Assembly: GCA_001643675.2 (NCBI GenBank)
Contig: LSRY02000066.1
Location: 124,001-188,000, forward strand
Direction: 5' to 3'
Length of the DNA stretch: 64,000 nt
DNA from: Monocercomonoides exilis
Lineage: Eukaryota; Preaxostyla; Oxymonadida; Polymastigidae
Made by a program: the position numbers and the translations under genes. Positions 23,301-32,906 of this stretch are shown one piece after another; the first letter of the stretch is position 1; every line of letters begins with the position of its first letter. Under the pieces are notes generated by a model, which ran no database searches, had not been told where the DNA came from, and saw only the letters and a list, made by a program, of their open reading frames with translations.

Positions 23301-26037
23301 ATTCGATTGAAGAAGAAAGAAGGCGGATAAACGAGCATATTAATGTGTTTGATGTACCGATTGAAGGGTTTGATGAGGAGGATAATGTTGATGTGACGCA
23401 GATGTTTGGGACAGCCAAGAGAAGTTCACGCGGAAGAGAGGGCAAAAAAAGGATGAGGATTGAATTTGACGATGATCCGGGTGAAGAAAGCGGAGGAGGA
23501 AGAATGAGAGAGAAGGGGCAGCTGATGAATGTGGGGAGGATGCTGAATGAGTTGGGTGGCACAGATGTCTTGTCAAACAACAGCAGAAATGAAAAGAGAG
23601 GAAGCATGGAATTCTTCAGTGGAAGATTAAATGAAGAGAATGGAAGGATAAACAGAAAAGGAGTAGATATTTCTGTTGGAATGGCGGATGAAAGAGACGT
23701 TCGAAATGAAGAGTTCAGCAGTGATTTGAGAAAGGCCATCAAAAAAGACAGAAAAGAGCGTGAAGAAGAAGAGGGAGAAGGATATTGCAGGCTTAAAAGA
23801 ACGATTCTCAATGATACTCCACATTTCACAGAAGAACAAATAACATCTCCTCAGAAAAAGTCACCCACTTCAGTTTTGTATACAGCACTTAACCACTCAC
23901 CACACACACCACACACACCACATAGACTCATATCACGAACATCATCTTCTTCATCTTCTTCATCTTCTTCTCCTTTCTTTTCTTCTTCCTCTTCATCTTC
24001 GTCCTTATCCTTGTCCACCTCCTCCACATCGTCGTCATCTTCATCTTCTGCTTTGAAATCGCAAACATCTCCTCTTTCTCATCGCAGTCTGTTTCGTTCT
24101 TCTTCTTCTTCTTCTTCTATTTCTGGCAATTCGGTTTCTTCTCCTCTCTCCCCTTCGAATGAGAGTGGAATTTCATTAGCTTTTTCTCCAGGAATAGCAG
24201 AAAACCAAACAACCCAACCATTTTTCAAGAACTATTCCTTTTCGCCTTTGAAACAGTCTCAGGAAAGTGCAGTGAGTTTCTCTCAAACACAAAAAGGGCA
24301 AGTGAAAGAGCAAAAAACATCAAAAACGTCAGAATCTCACATTGAATCTCGCTTTGTGTCATCAAAGAGCATAGGGAAAGAAGGGTTTTCAATGTCATTG
24401 GGGCGATTGTTCAGAGATCTGAAGAAGGAAGATGATGTTTCAGCGATGTACAAGCAGAAGAGCATGCGATGGGACAAAGTGGCATCGTTTTGTGGACATG
24501 AGCCGCCCTTCCAGCTGATCATGACTGAGAATGAAAAGGCCTTCCAATCGTATTTCTCTCAATTGAGCTCTCAATCTGCATCCATTCCTGTTTCTCAGCA
24601 ACAGCAACATCAGCAGCAGCATCAGCAGCCGTCCTCCTCTGCTCTTCTGTCGCCCATCCGATCAGACATTTCTGTGTCTCCCTCGTGTAACTCCCCTCCA
24701 CCCGCACAGCATCCCACAAGCACTCTGAACAGCTCTTCTCCCTTTCGCCTTGTTGGAAGCGTGCTCCACAACTCCATTCGGCTTCCGCTGTTTTTCTTTG
24801 ATTCTGCCACTCATTCTGCTGGAGGTGCATCTCAGCCAGTTGCTTTGTCTGCTCCTGCTGCGACTTTTGCTCAGCCTTCTGCTTCTTCTTCTGCTTCATC
24901 TTCAGCTTCGTCTTCGGATGGAACTGAAAATGGATCAGAGAACTTGTCCACTCCGCCACCAACACAGCAAGAATGCCTTCCATTTGACTTGCCTAGCAAA
25001 TCAGTTACCTCAGTCTCTCTTGTCACATCTCAAAATTTCAATCTATCTTCAAAAAGTATATCATCTGCTTCTTCTTCCTCTGCTTCTTCTTCTTCTTCTT
25101 CTTCTTCTTCTTCTTCTTCTTCTTCCCCATTAACTTCCTCCCCATTGTCATCTTCATCAACTTCTCCTGATTCTGTTCCTTTGACTCAGCCAACAGAACA
25201 AACAAGTTTTCATTCATTGTTCTTTTTCAACCCCTTCCGATGCAAAGAAAGACTTCTGTTTGATAAAAGAATTGCTGATATTCAAAAAAGAAAGCAAGAA
25301 CAATGTGATTCTGGCAATCAAAATAGACAACAGGAGAATTCTTCGTTTGAGAATGCAGACAAGGAAAATGATGCAAATTGCTTGAATTTGGGGAATTCTG
25401 AGCAAAAAGATGAAAAGACAGGACAAGAAAGTTCACGTGGCACAAGAGAGGAAGGCAAGAATGCACGAAGAGTTGAACCAGATATCGATTTTGATTTGTT
25501 AAAGAAGGAGATTAAACGGTATGCCTTTTAAATAAAGAGTATTTGTCATGAAATCTGCCAATGAATTCTTTATTGAAAGCAATCTTTTTAATGTTAAAGG
25601 ATTTATGCACAGCATAACTTTAAAATTATTCAGAAATATTTGTGATTTTTTTTTTTTTTGAACTATTTTTCTTGTCTTTTTTTGAATGTCTTTATTCTCC
25701 AACAATTTGTATCTAATCATTTTATCTTTCTCCCGCTATTCAATATTTGCTCATTCTTCTCTTTGTGTCAATTTTAGTGCGGCTCGTTCAAGTGGACCTG
25801 TGATGACAACTGAAGCAATTTCTCTTTTATCTCAACTAAGTGTAGATGTAGGGCCAATCGTTTGTTATTCTTATTTGTTTTTATCATTATATTTGATATA
25901 ATTTTCGAATAAACTTAAAAATAATATTTTTTTCCTGTTAATTTCGCTGATGAATTATCCAGTTGACAAACCATCTGTGCCCTCACGAACTACCGATTGT
26001 TTATGTCTTTTCTTTGCTTCCTTCAAATCTTTTCTGA
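20399..26037 (+). CDS. PMS1: MutL-family mismatch repair protein, PMS1-like, 13 exons
   Basis: Exons: 20399-20461, 20604-20648, 20703-20846, 20917-20945, 21012-21152, 21205-21286, 21448-21741, 21850-22174, 22304-22435, 22604-22666, 22758-25518, 25778-25859, 25963-26037; every junction keeps phase and gives 1411 residues. The N-terminal GHKL ATPase is complete: VKELIENALDSG, DNGVGIG (61-67), YTTSKI, FGFRGEAL (95-102), GTTVEV then PVRKK. The transducer domain follows, with RMFISVNKKPV, YPFCVLNVTLPPE and NASPGKCTVQM at the usual conserved spots. It works with MLH1 in nuclear mismatch repair. A roughly 850-residue Ser-rich, acidic linker follows. At the C-terminus, ARSSGPVM and CPHELP resemble the ACR and CPHGRP motifs of the MutL C-domain, but the DQHA..E endonuclease motif and most of that domain are not recognisable. 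PMS1 rather than PMS2 is suggested by the IYKVVTHTALLHPHLRISL block. Ser expansions interrupt the transducer. Confidence 0.9.
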
Positions 26038-26684
26038 ACGTATGTAGAATTATTAGTAGATATTTGAATAGTATTTTTGACTCTTTGTATTCCTTTTATT
26101 CGGGTGTTTGACAGTTAACATGATATTTAGATGAAATAATGTTTAACTGGTTTTAATTTCGTTTTTGGTAATTTCATTTTTACGAATGAATACTATTTTT
26201 TTAACGGGTTATTATCAGATTTATGATGCTGTATTGATTTTTTTAACAGGTGATTTTCAATGACTTGCATTTGTTTATATTTTTTTCAAAAAAAAGTTGA
26301 ATCTTGTTCGATAATATAAAGAAAATATCAACAATATGTGAGCGCATCGTATGCACTTCGAAAGCAATATTCGAAACAGATTTGAATGGATACCAGGGTA
26401 ATCTTTTTTCTGGTAATTATTTCTTTATTGGCACTTAAATTCTTTAATAAAAAATAATCTGACCCACAAATTATATTTTAAAATTATATTTTTGGTATGT
26501 GTTCAAATGTGAAGCATTCTCATATTTGAATTTTGAAAAAAAAAACCCGAGTTAACATGTGTGGGAGATATGTGTGTTCAAATCCTACCATTGAAGTTTT
26601 ATGAAAAATTGGATTGTACAAAGGTTTGAAAATCTTTCATATTCATTCAAAAATTTGAATATTAATCAAAAATTCTTCAATGAG
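26038..26684. other. AT-rich intergenic region downstream of PMS1
   Basis: Mostly AT-rich sequence without a convincing gene. A 17-codon plus-strand frame near 26350-26400 is slightly GC-richer but has no match I recognise. It could be a leftover exon or chance. Confidence 0.4.
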
Positions 26685-26686
26685 AA

Positions 26687-26733
<47 letters not shown>

Positions 26734-26770
26734 AAAATAAAAATAAAAAAATAAAAATAAAAAAAAAAAA
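26685..26770. repeat. (TAAA)n microsatellite grading into poly-A
   Basis: At least ten consecutive TAAA units followed by A-rich imperfect units and a run of about ten A. It lies directly upstream of the transposase region, as is common beside inserted elements, but no target-site duplication could be identified. Confidence 0.9.
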
Positions 26771-26817
26771 CTTTTCCGTAATATATATATGAAATTTACA
26801 GTGTAAAAGAAAGCTGA

Positions 26818-28389
26818 AGCGGAGCAGAAGCGGCTGAAGGAAGCAATGTCTTCATTGCATTACAGAAAATATAGTTCAAGATTGGAAAGGAAGCACACAT
26901 TGTTAATGACAATGTTGTCAGGTTTGTCGACAGGGTAAAATACTGTGGAATCAGCAAAAAATCTTTGGAGCACGCTGTTAAAGCAATAAAAAACGGCAGG
27001 CCTATTGCAAAAGTTGGGCACCCACCAATTATTTGCGGTGAAAAAGAAAAGCAATTCTTGGAAGAAGTTACAATAGAATCTCGATCTGGGACAAGCCACA
27101 CGTTACGAAAAGTGCGTGATCTGGTTTGCAATTGATATTTGAATTGTATATTAATTGGTATTAAGATGGAAAACATCATTAACGATAGTGAAGAAGAAGG
27201 AGAAAATGAAGAAAAGATAAAAAAGATAGTTACTCTAAAGACAGTTTACGCCTTCATAAAGCGCCATCCGGAATTGAAGTCTTCGCTGCCAAAGCAAGTT
27301 GATATTAACAGACTTGCAGCATCTTGTCAGAAAGTCCTAAAGCCGTGGTATACGGAATTGCAAGCATTACACGAAGAAAATAAATATCCAGAGGAATTAA
27401 TCTTCAATATCGATGAATCTTCGATTCGCATCCCAATTTCTTCACGCGGTGTTGTTGTTCATCCCGCAGATGAGCAAGCTGGATTCAAAAAGACTGCCGA
27501 ACGGATGCCGAATCCAACTCTCGTTGCTGGAATCGCTGCTGATGGCTTCTCGCTTCCCTCCATCGTGCTGTGGCCCAGCGCAACTCTTCCGAAAGAACAG
27601 ACAACACTGATAACTCCGTCTCTTGACATTTGGCCAAACACAAACGGCTGGATGGACAAAACATCATTCAAAAAATCCGCCTAAACAGTTCTTCTTTCTA
27701 CCATCGTTGATATAAGCAAACGAATTTCAAAAGAATCTCATCGTTGCATTTCTCTCCTGGACTTGCACTCATCATGGGCGGATCAAACGATATGGAGACA
27801 GTTCAATGAAGCTGAAATAAACGTCATCGCCTTCGTTCCACACGCGATGCTCAAATCACAACCACTTGGCAGATGTTAATTTGCAGTGTTGAAGTTGGAG
27901 CTATCAAACAATTACAGCTCTCCAACATCCACCTTCTCATCTTCAAAAAGAACAGCCATCGCTGATGAGTTTCCACAAGCCCTTTTCACAGCATTCACCC
28001 CATCCGTTATCAAAAAAGCCTTTATTAACTGCAGAATCCTCAGAAATGGATCTGGGTCTGTGTTGATGAAACTTCCTCAGTTTTCTCAATACTCCATTCC
28101 TTCTCATTCACATTGTTTCAACTTCTTCGGAAAAGAAATAACAAAAGAAAAGCTTCTTGATGAATGGGATGAATATCATGAAAAACACAAGATGAAAATT
28201 GAAGAACTTGAAGAAAAAGAAAAGAAAATTGAAGAAAAAGAATTGCCTTTGGAGAAATAAGTTAAAAGAAGATTCAGAAAAGTGACGAATGATGACGATG
28301 AAACAAGTGATGAATTTGAACCCTTTGAACGTGAAAATGGATAAAGAAAAGTTAGAAGAGTAATTGATTCGAGTTTTGTATTTTTTTGA
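26818..28389 (+). pseudogene. Pogo/Tigger-like DDE transposase remnant
   Basis: One uninterrupted phase reads as a transposase from 26818 to a TGA at 28387, broken by TAG at 26872, TGA at 27133 and TAA at 27682, 27877, 28258 and 28342. An N-terminal helix-turn-helix-like part (VKYCGISKKSLEHAVKAIKN, then GHPPIICGEKEKQFLEEV) precedes a DDE domain. First Asp in LIFNIDESSIRI (about 27400-27425), second in ISLLDLHSSWADQ (about 27751-27780), then QPLGRC where relatives have QPLD or QPMD; the third acidic residue is thus Gly. The C-terminus is charged. The TGA could be removed by a 42-nt gtttgc...ttaag intron (27124-27165). No terminal inverted repeats or target duplication were recognised. The missing catalytic Asp argues for an inactive copy. 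It shows no frameshift over 1.5 kb, so decay is recent or the stops are partly read as sense. Confidence 0.7.
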
Positions 28390-29924
28390 TGTGTTTTTAC
28401 CTTTTTTTCATTGCAAAAAAATTTTGTTCCAATGAAGGAAAAAGTTCCAATAAAAAGATGAATTAACATTTCCATTTTAGAAAAATACTATTAATAACAA
28501 AGCTTTTATTTCATGATGAAATAATAAAATATCACTGAGTATTGTTTTATAAACTTTTCCACTTGTACGTACAACATTTGTCACTGGTTAAAAAAAATGA
28601 GCGAGTAAATTGTATCCAAATAAGCTTAGATGCATATTATCGTGAAAGAAAAAGTGATTTTTCTCAATTTCGATCCACTTTTGTTTGCACAAAATCCCCA
28701 TATCAGCTTTTATCTTTCGTGTTATCAGCAGACTTTTTGCAGTTCCATTTTCTAATTCATCAATCCTTCTGCCGAGCCAACAAAGACATATCAAAGACAT
28801 TCTAGTGCTTTTATAAAAATGGCACACCAACAGAATTATGCAAATACTTTGTAAAACAGTCAAACACAATTGGTGCAAATCCATTACTCCTTCAGGCAGT
28901 TGATGCTTTGCTATCTTTCTTGTGATTACTTAGAATGCATCCATTTGCTCAACTGGCACAGAGCTTTTCCACCTGAACACAATTTCCCCGAAATACGGCA
29001 AACGACGAAGCTTAAGCTCATCAGATGCTACACCTGCAAATAAACTTGAAAATCTTAATTTTTTAGGAAAAACAAAAGCAAAAAACCCTGATAAATGATC
29101 CGCGTGCAGCAGTATACTCCCGCACGTTCACGATACTCCTCATGTAGATAATCAATCAACGTTTGCCATCGGAGATCCTTTGCATTCAAAGTGCTTTTCA
29201 AATAAAAACTTCATTCAATAGATTTGCTTCTTTGAAGCCTCTGCTCACGTTCAAAGGCTCTCTTTTCTGAATATTGCTCCAAATGTTTCTGCTCCAATGA
29301 TTTTGCGCAGCATGTCATGAATTGGGAATTTCCAAAAAACGTGAAGTCGTTTGTACCCTTTATGCCTTAAAAAATGCTTTGTTCTCAAAAAAGCATGATT
29401 TCCACCTGAATTCTGGTCTGGCTTCGCTTCAGAGCAAAACGTAAGATTGAAACATTTTTAAGAGTCAATTGAAGCACGTGCCACTTTTACTTGCAAATGA
29501 GCGAGAAATCTCCAGTTCAAATAATCAAGCACAATTGGAAGACGGGCAACATCTAAAATCCATTAACCCTTCTGATTATCAGATTGCCTTCATTTTCTTT
29601 CGAGATCATCCACTCCGTCATCTTCGTCAAAAGTATTATCCAATCGATAGCAGAATTGTTATGTTCAAAGCACCTTTCATGCGAATTTGAGAAACTTTTG
29701 ATGCCATTATAAAACAAAGATTCATAGAAATTGAAGAGTATATTCCCATCAGCCATAAGTTAACCTCGTTATCCTCGACATTATCGATTTATCTGCGAAT
29801 TACGATTTTTGAGAAAAGTGCGTCGAATATTATAATGGTTTGAATGACTATTATTATGGCTGAGTAGATCTTTCATTTTTATTTGATTTCCATTTTATTC
29901 ATTGTTTTTTGACTGCTCAAAGAA
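28390..29924. other. Decayed sequence with coding-like minus-strand fragments
   Basis: No intact gene. On the minus strand several short stretches look coding-like and lie in different frames: about 29756-29553 (begins MADGNILFNFYESLF), about 29550-29450 (includes RLPIVLDYLNWRFLAHL), about 29350-29210 (includes FTFFGNSQFM and EREQRLQRSKS) and about 29190-29100 (includes RWQTLIDYLHEEYRERAG). The frame changes and stops suggest a degraded gene or mobile element whose family I do not recognise. The last 100 bases must hold the promoter of the large downstream gene. Confidence 0.35.
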
Positions 29925-32890
29925 ATGATGATGCTTGGTCGATGCCATTTGATTTCATTTGCTATTGCTGTGCTGCTTATGCGTGAAAAGGATGCAGAAA
30001 TTGTTTCAAAAGAAAATGAGGATTTATTATTAAATGAGGAGTTGAAAACAGATTCATTAAAAGAAAAAGACAGATACATTGATAGAAAATACAATTGCAA
30101 GTCTGATATCACGAATTATCAGAAACAGAGAGGAAAAGATGATGGTGGTAACAAAAATCAAGAAATTGTTGAAAAGGCAAACCTAAAGAATGGAATCAAC
30201 GCAATGATTGACTATTTTGTACGCGAAGGGGTGATTGAACGCAGTATTTTGAATTCACATTTTGTGGTGATTAATTCGACATTAGAGGAATGCAATGTGC
30301 TATTTGTGCAGAGAACATGGAATGGGATGATTGAGATGAGTGGAAATTCAGTTCTAAAAATGAAATCGGATTTGATCGATTTTGACTCGCAATCTGAAGA
30401 ATCAGCATTTTTAGCAAGAAGCGGAGAAATCTATTTTGAAAATATAAGTGCTTTGCCAACTGGCCTTTCTCGACCAATCCAAGCATTTGTGGACAATGCA
30501 CAAGATGGAGATGAAAGCACTCTTAAAGTGTCTTTTGTAAAGAGCACATTGAGGCAGATAAGCATTGCTTCTTCTTCATCGTGCTTAGTTCAGGGCTTGG
30601 CGGGGAACGTCAACATTCATGAATGCTGTTTCATGAATGTGTCTCAATGTGTGAAACAAAAAAGAAAATCTTCACTTTCCCACAGCCAGATGAAATGGGT
30701 GAAAAGTGAAGTTGACAACAGTGAATTCGTTGGATGCAACAATCCGCAATATGGAACAGTGATTGTTACCACAGAAGAAACATTGACAATGAAGAATTCG
30801 TCATTTGAGCATTGCACAATAACACACACACCAGTGAACGGATCAAGAAACTCTTATTCGTCTGGCGATGTTGTTGCTTCGTCTATCGTTTTTTCTGATA
30901 TGACAAGCAAAATCGAACCATGTTTGGCTATATATGCAGAGAAAACAGCAACATTAGTAATTGACAAATGTGTATTTAGAAATATCAGTTCGAATATTGA
31001 TGAAAATATATATGGCGGAGCAGTGCACCATGAAGGAAATGGTTATCACAAGTCCAGAGGATGTAATTACACAAATTGCTCATCAATATATGCAAGTGGT
31101 GCTCTTGATGTCGAGGCGAAAGGAGATAAATTCATTCAAAATTGTAAAATTATTGGATGCAGTAGCATGCATTATTCAGGCATTTTTCTATTTTTTGATA
31201 CGAACAATTCAATATTTAGCAACAATCTAATTCGAGAATGCATTGCAAGTGGTTATGGTGCTGGCGCTGGTGTATATGTTGGAAATAACACAGCAATATT
31301 ATCTGAATGCAGATTTTCTTCATGCGTATCCAGCAATTATTGTGGAACTTTGTCGTTTGTCTGGGGAGTGGAAGGTTTTACAAAAGGATTTGTTTGGATC
31401 CGTTTCTGCACGTTTGATAACAACACGGTTGATATGGAGGATGGGGGATGCGATATTGGATCGTGGAATGATACTTTTTATAACAACAAAGTTGTGAAGG
31501 ATTCTTTTATATCATCGTTTTCATTGAGCACACAATCAATTCGGGTGATGATTGGACGAGTCAATCACACCGAATGGCTTCCAAATCCACCTATTGAAAA
31601 TCTTTTTGTGCATGTTTCATCGGTGCTTGGAGATGACAGTCGGAGTGGTTGTGGATGTGAAGTGATTCCTTGCCAGTCGATTGGAAAAGGAGTGCTTCAG
31701 AGAAAGGATGGTCAGTGGCTGATTGTGAGTGAGGGGGCATATTCACATGATTGTCTTCCTGTGCTTAACATGAATGTGAACATGAATGGAGGGAATGTGG
31801 AAATATCAACGCTAACCTCTTGTGGAACAGGCAATGGAAAGGCGCTGTTTGAAGTGACAACAGGAACTTTGGCGATTGAACATTTCGCAATTGTCCACTC
31901 GAGTTCAGAGTCAGACCCTAGCTCGTCAGTTACTGCGATGAGTGGAAATGGAAAAATGGAGCTGAGCGATTGCGAGGTGTGCTCGAAAGAGGAGGATTCC
32001 GTCCCATTTACAAAATCGATGATTGTTGTGGAACATGGTTTGGCAACTTTCCGCTTTGTCAGATTCAGTAATTTCAGGAGCACAAAGCAACTGATATCAT
32101 TTTCATCACCATCAGTGATATCTGTTGAATCAGTCAAATTTCATTCGATTACTCGGACAATTGGGGATGGTGCAGTGCTTGAGGTGAGTGTGAAGGGCGG
32201 AGAGGAGCTGTCGCTGAACAACATTTCATTTGACAAATGCAAGAGCTACGGAGGAAATGGGGGAGGTATTTGGGTGGAATTGGAGAGAGGAGGATTGTTT
32301 GGGATGGGGAATACAAGTGATGTGAGCAAGGGAGTGAGGATGAGGGAGTGTGAGACAATGGTGAATGAGAGTACAGGGAAAGGTGGATGTGGAGGAGGGG
32401 TTTATATTAATGTTGGGGATGGGGTAGATTCGTTTGTGTTGAAGAGGGTCCAGTTCGTTGGATGCATAGCAGCAAAAGGGAAAAGCTTGTTTGTGAATGC
32501 AGAGCAGCTGAGTGGGCTGATCAACAGAAATTCGATTGGGTTTGATCTTGTGCAATCTGATTTGGAAGAGCTGAGAGGGCGAGAGAGCTCGATAATGGTT
32601 GAGGGAGCGAGTGTTCCGCTTGTGGTGTTTCTGTGGACAAACACAAATAGTTTTGGGCATGTTGGGGGAGAAGATGGAGTGGATTTCAGCAGGTGTGGAT
32701 TTGAGGAGGTACCATGCTCATCGATAAAACAGGCGATAAACGTGTGGTTTCCTGAGAAGAATCGATTCATCAAGATCCACTCACTGTTTGTTTTGAGTGA
32801 GGAGCTGAGTGTGAACAGCTACGAATGGAACATCACAGGAAGCGAACCAGAAGCACAAGTGGAAGTGTGGAGCAGTGGAAGTGTGGAGCA
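29925..32890 (+). CDS. Giant Pmp-like receptor gene, segment 1: signal peptide and N-terminal beta-helix
   Basis: The frame opens with three Met codons and a hydrophobic stretch (LISFAIAVLL) that fits a signal peptide, so the protein enters the secretory pathway. A charged stretch follows. The rest consists of short beta-helix rungs (pectin-lyase-like) with many Asn-x-Ser/Thr sites, Cys pairs and Gly-rich turns such as GAGAGVYVGN and GGNGGGIWVEL. Two copies of the module-start motif occur here, ending GCGCEVIPCQSI (about 31650-31680) and RCGFEEVPCSSI (about 32690-32725). These features resemble chlamydial/trichomonad Pmp repeats (GG[A/I/L/V] and FxxN). At 32859-32906 a 16-bp unit is present three times and shifts the frame; beyond it this phase stays open only to a TGA at 33126 and loses its character. 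It is one gene with the next two segments. A surface adhesin or sensor role is inferred. Confidence 0.75.
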
Positions 32891-32906
32891 GTGGAAGTGG
32901 GGAGCA
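32859..32906 (+). repeat. Triplicated 16-bp unit causing a frame break
   Basis: The unit gtggaagtgtggagca occurs at 32859 and 32875, with a third copy at 32891 differing by one base (t to g). Because 16 is not a multiple of 3, one extra copy moves the reading frame by +1. Removing one copy joins the upstream and downstream beta-helix frames without any other change. Confidence 0.95.

Noticed and set aside
25963..26045. Alternative frame of the last PMS1 exon leading to a gtatgt donor at 26040
   Set aside because: The frame giving CPHELP is in phase with the preceding exon and matches the conserved CPH motif; the alternative gives no similarity.
26560..26620. tRNA-like T-arm (ttcaaatcc) near 26580
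   Set aside because: The flanking bases do not form the five-pair T stem and no acceptor or anticodon arm could be matched.
26760..28560. Terminal inverted repeats of the transposon (aacttttcc near 26770 and ggaaaaagtt near 28437)
   Set aside because: Only about nine bases with one extra A, in AT-rich sequence; a direct copy also occurs near 28553. Not convincing.
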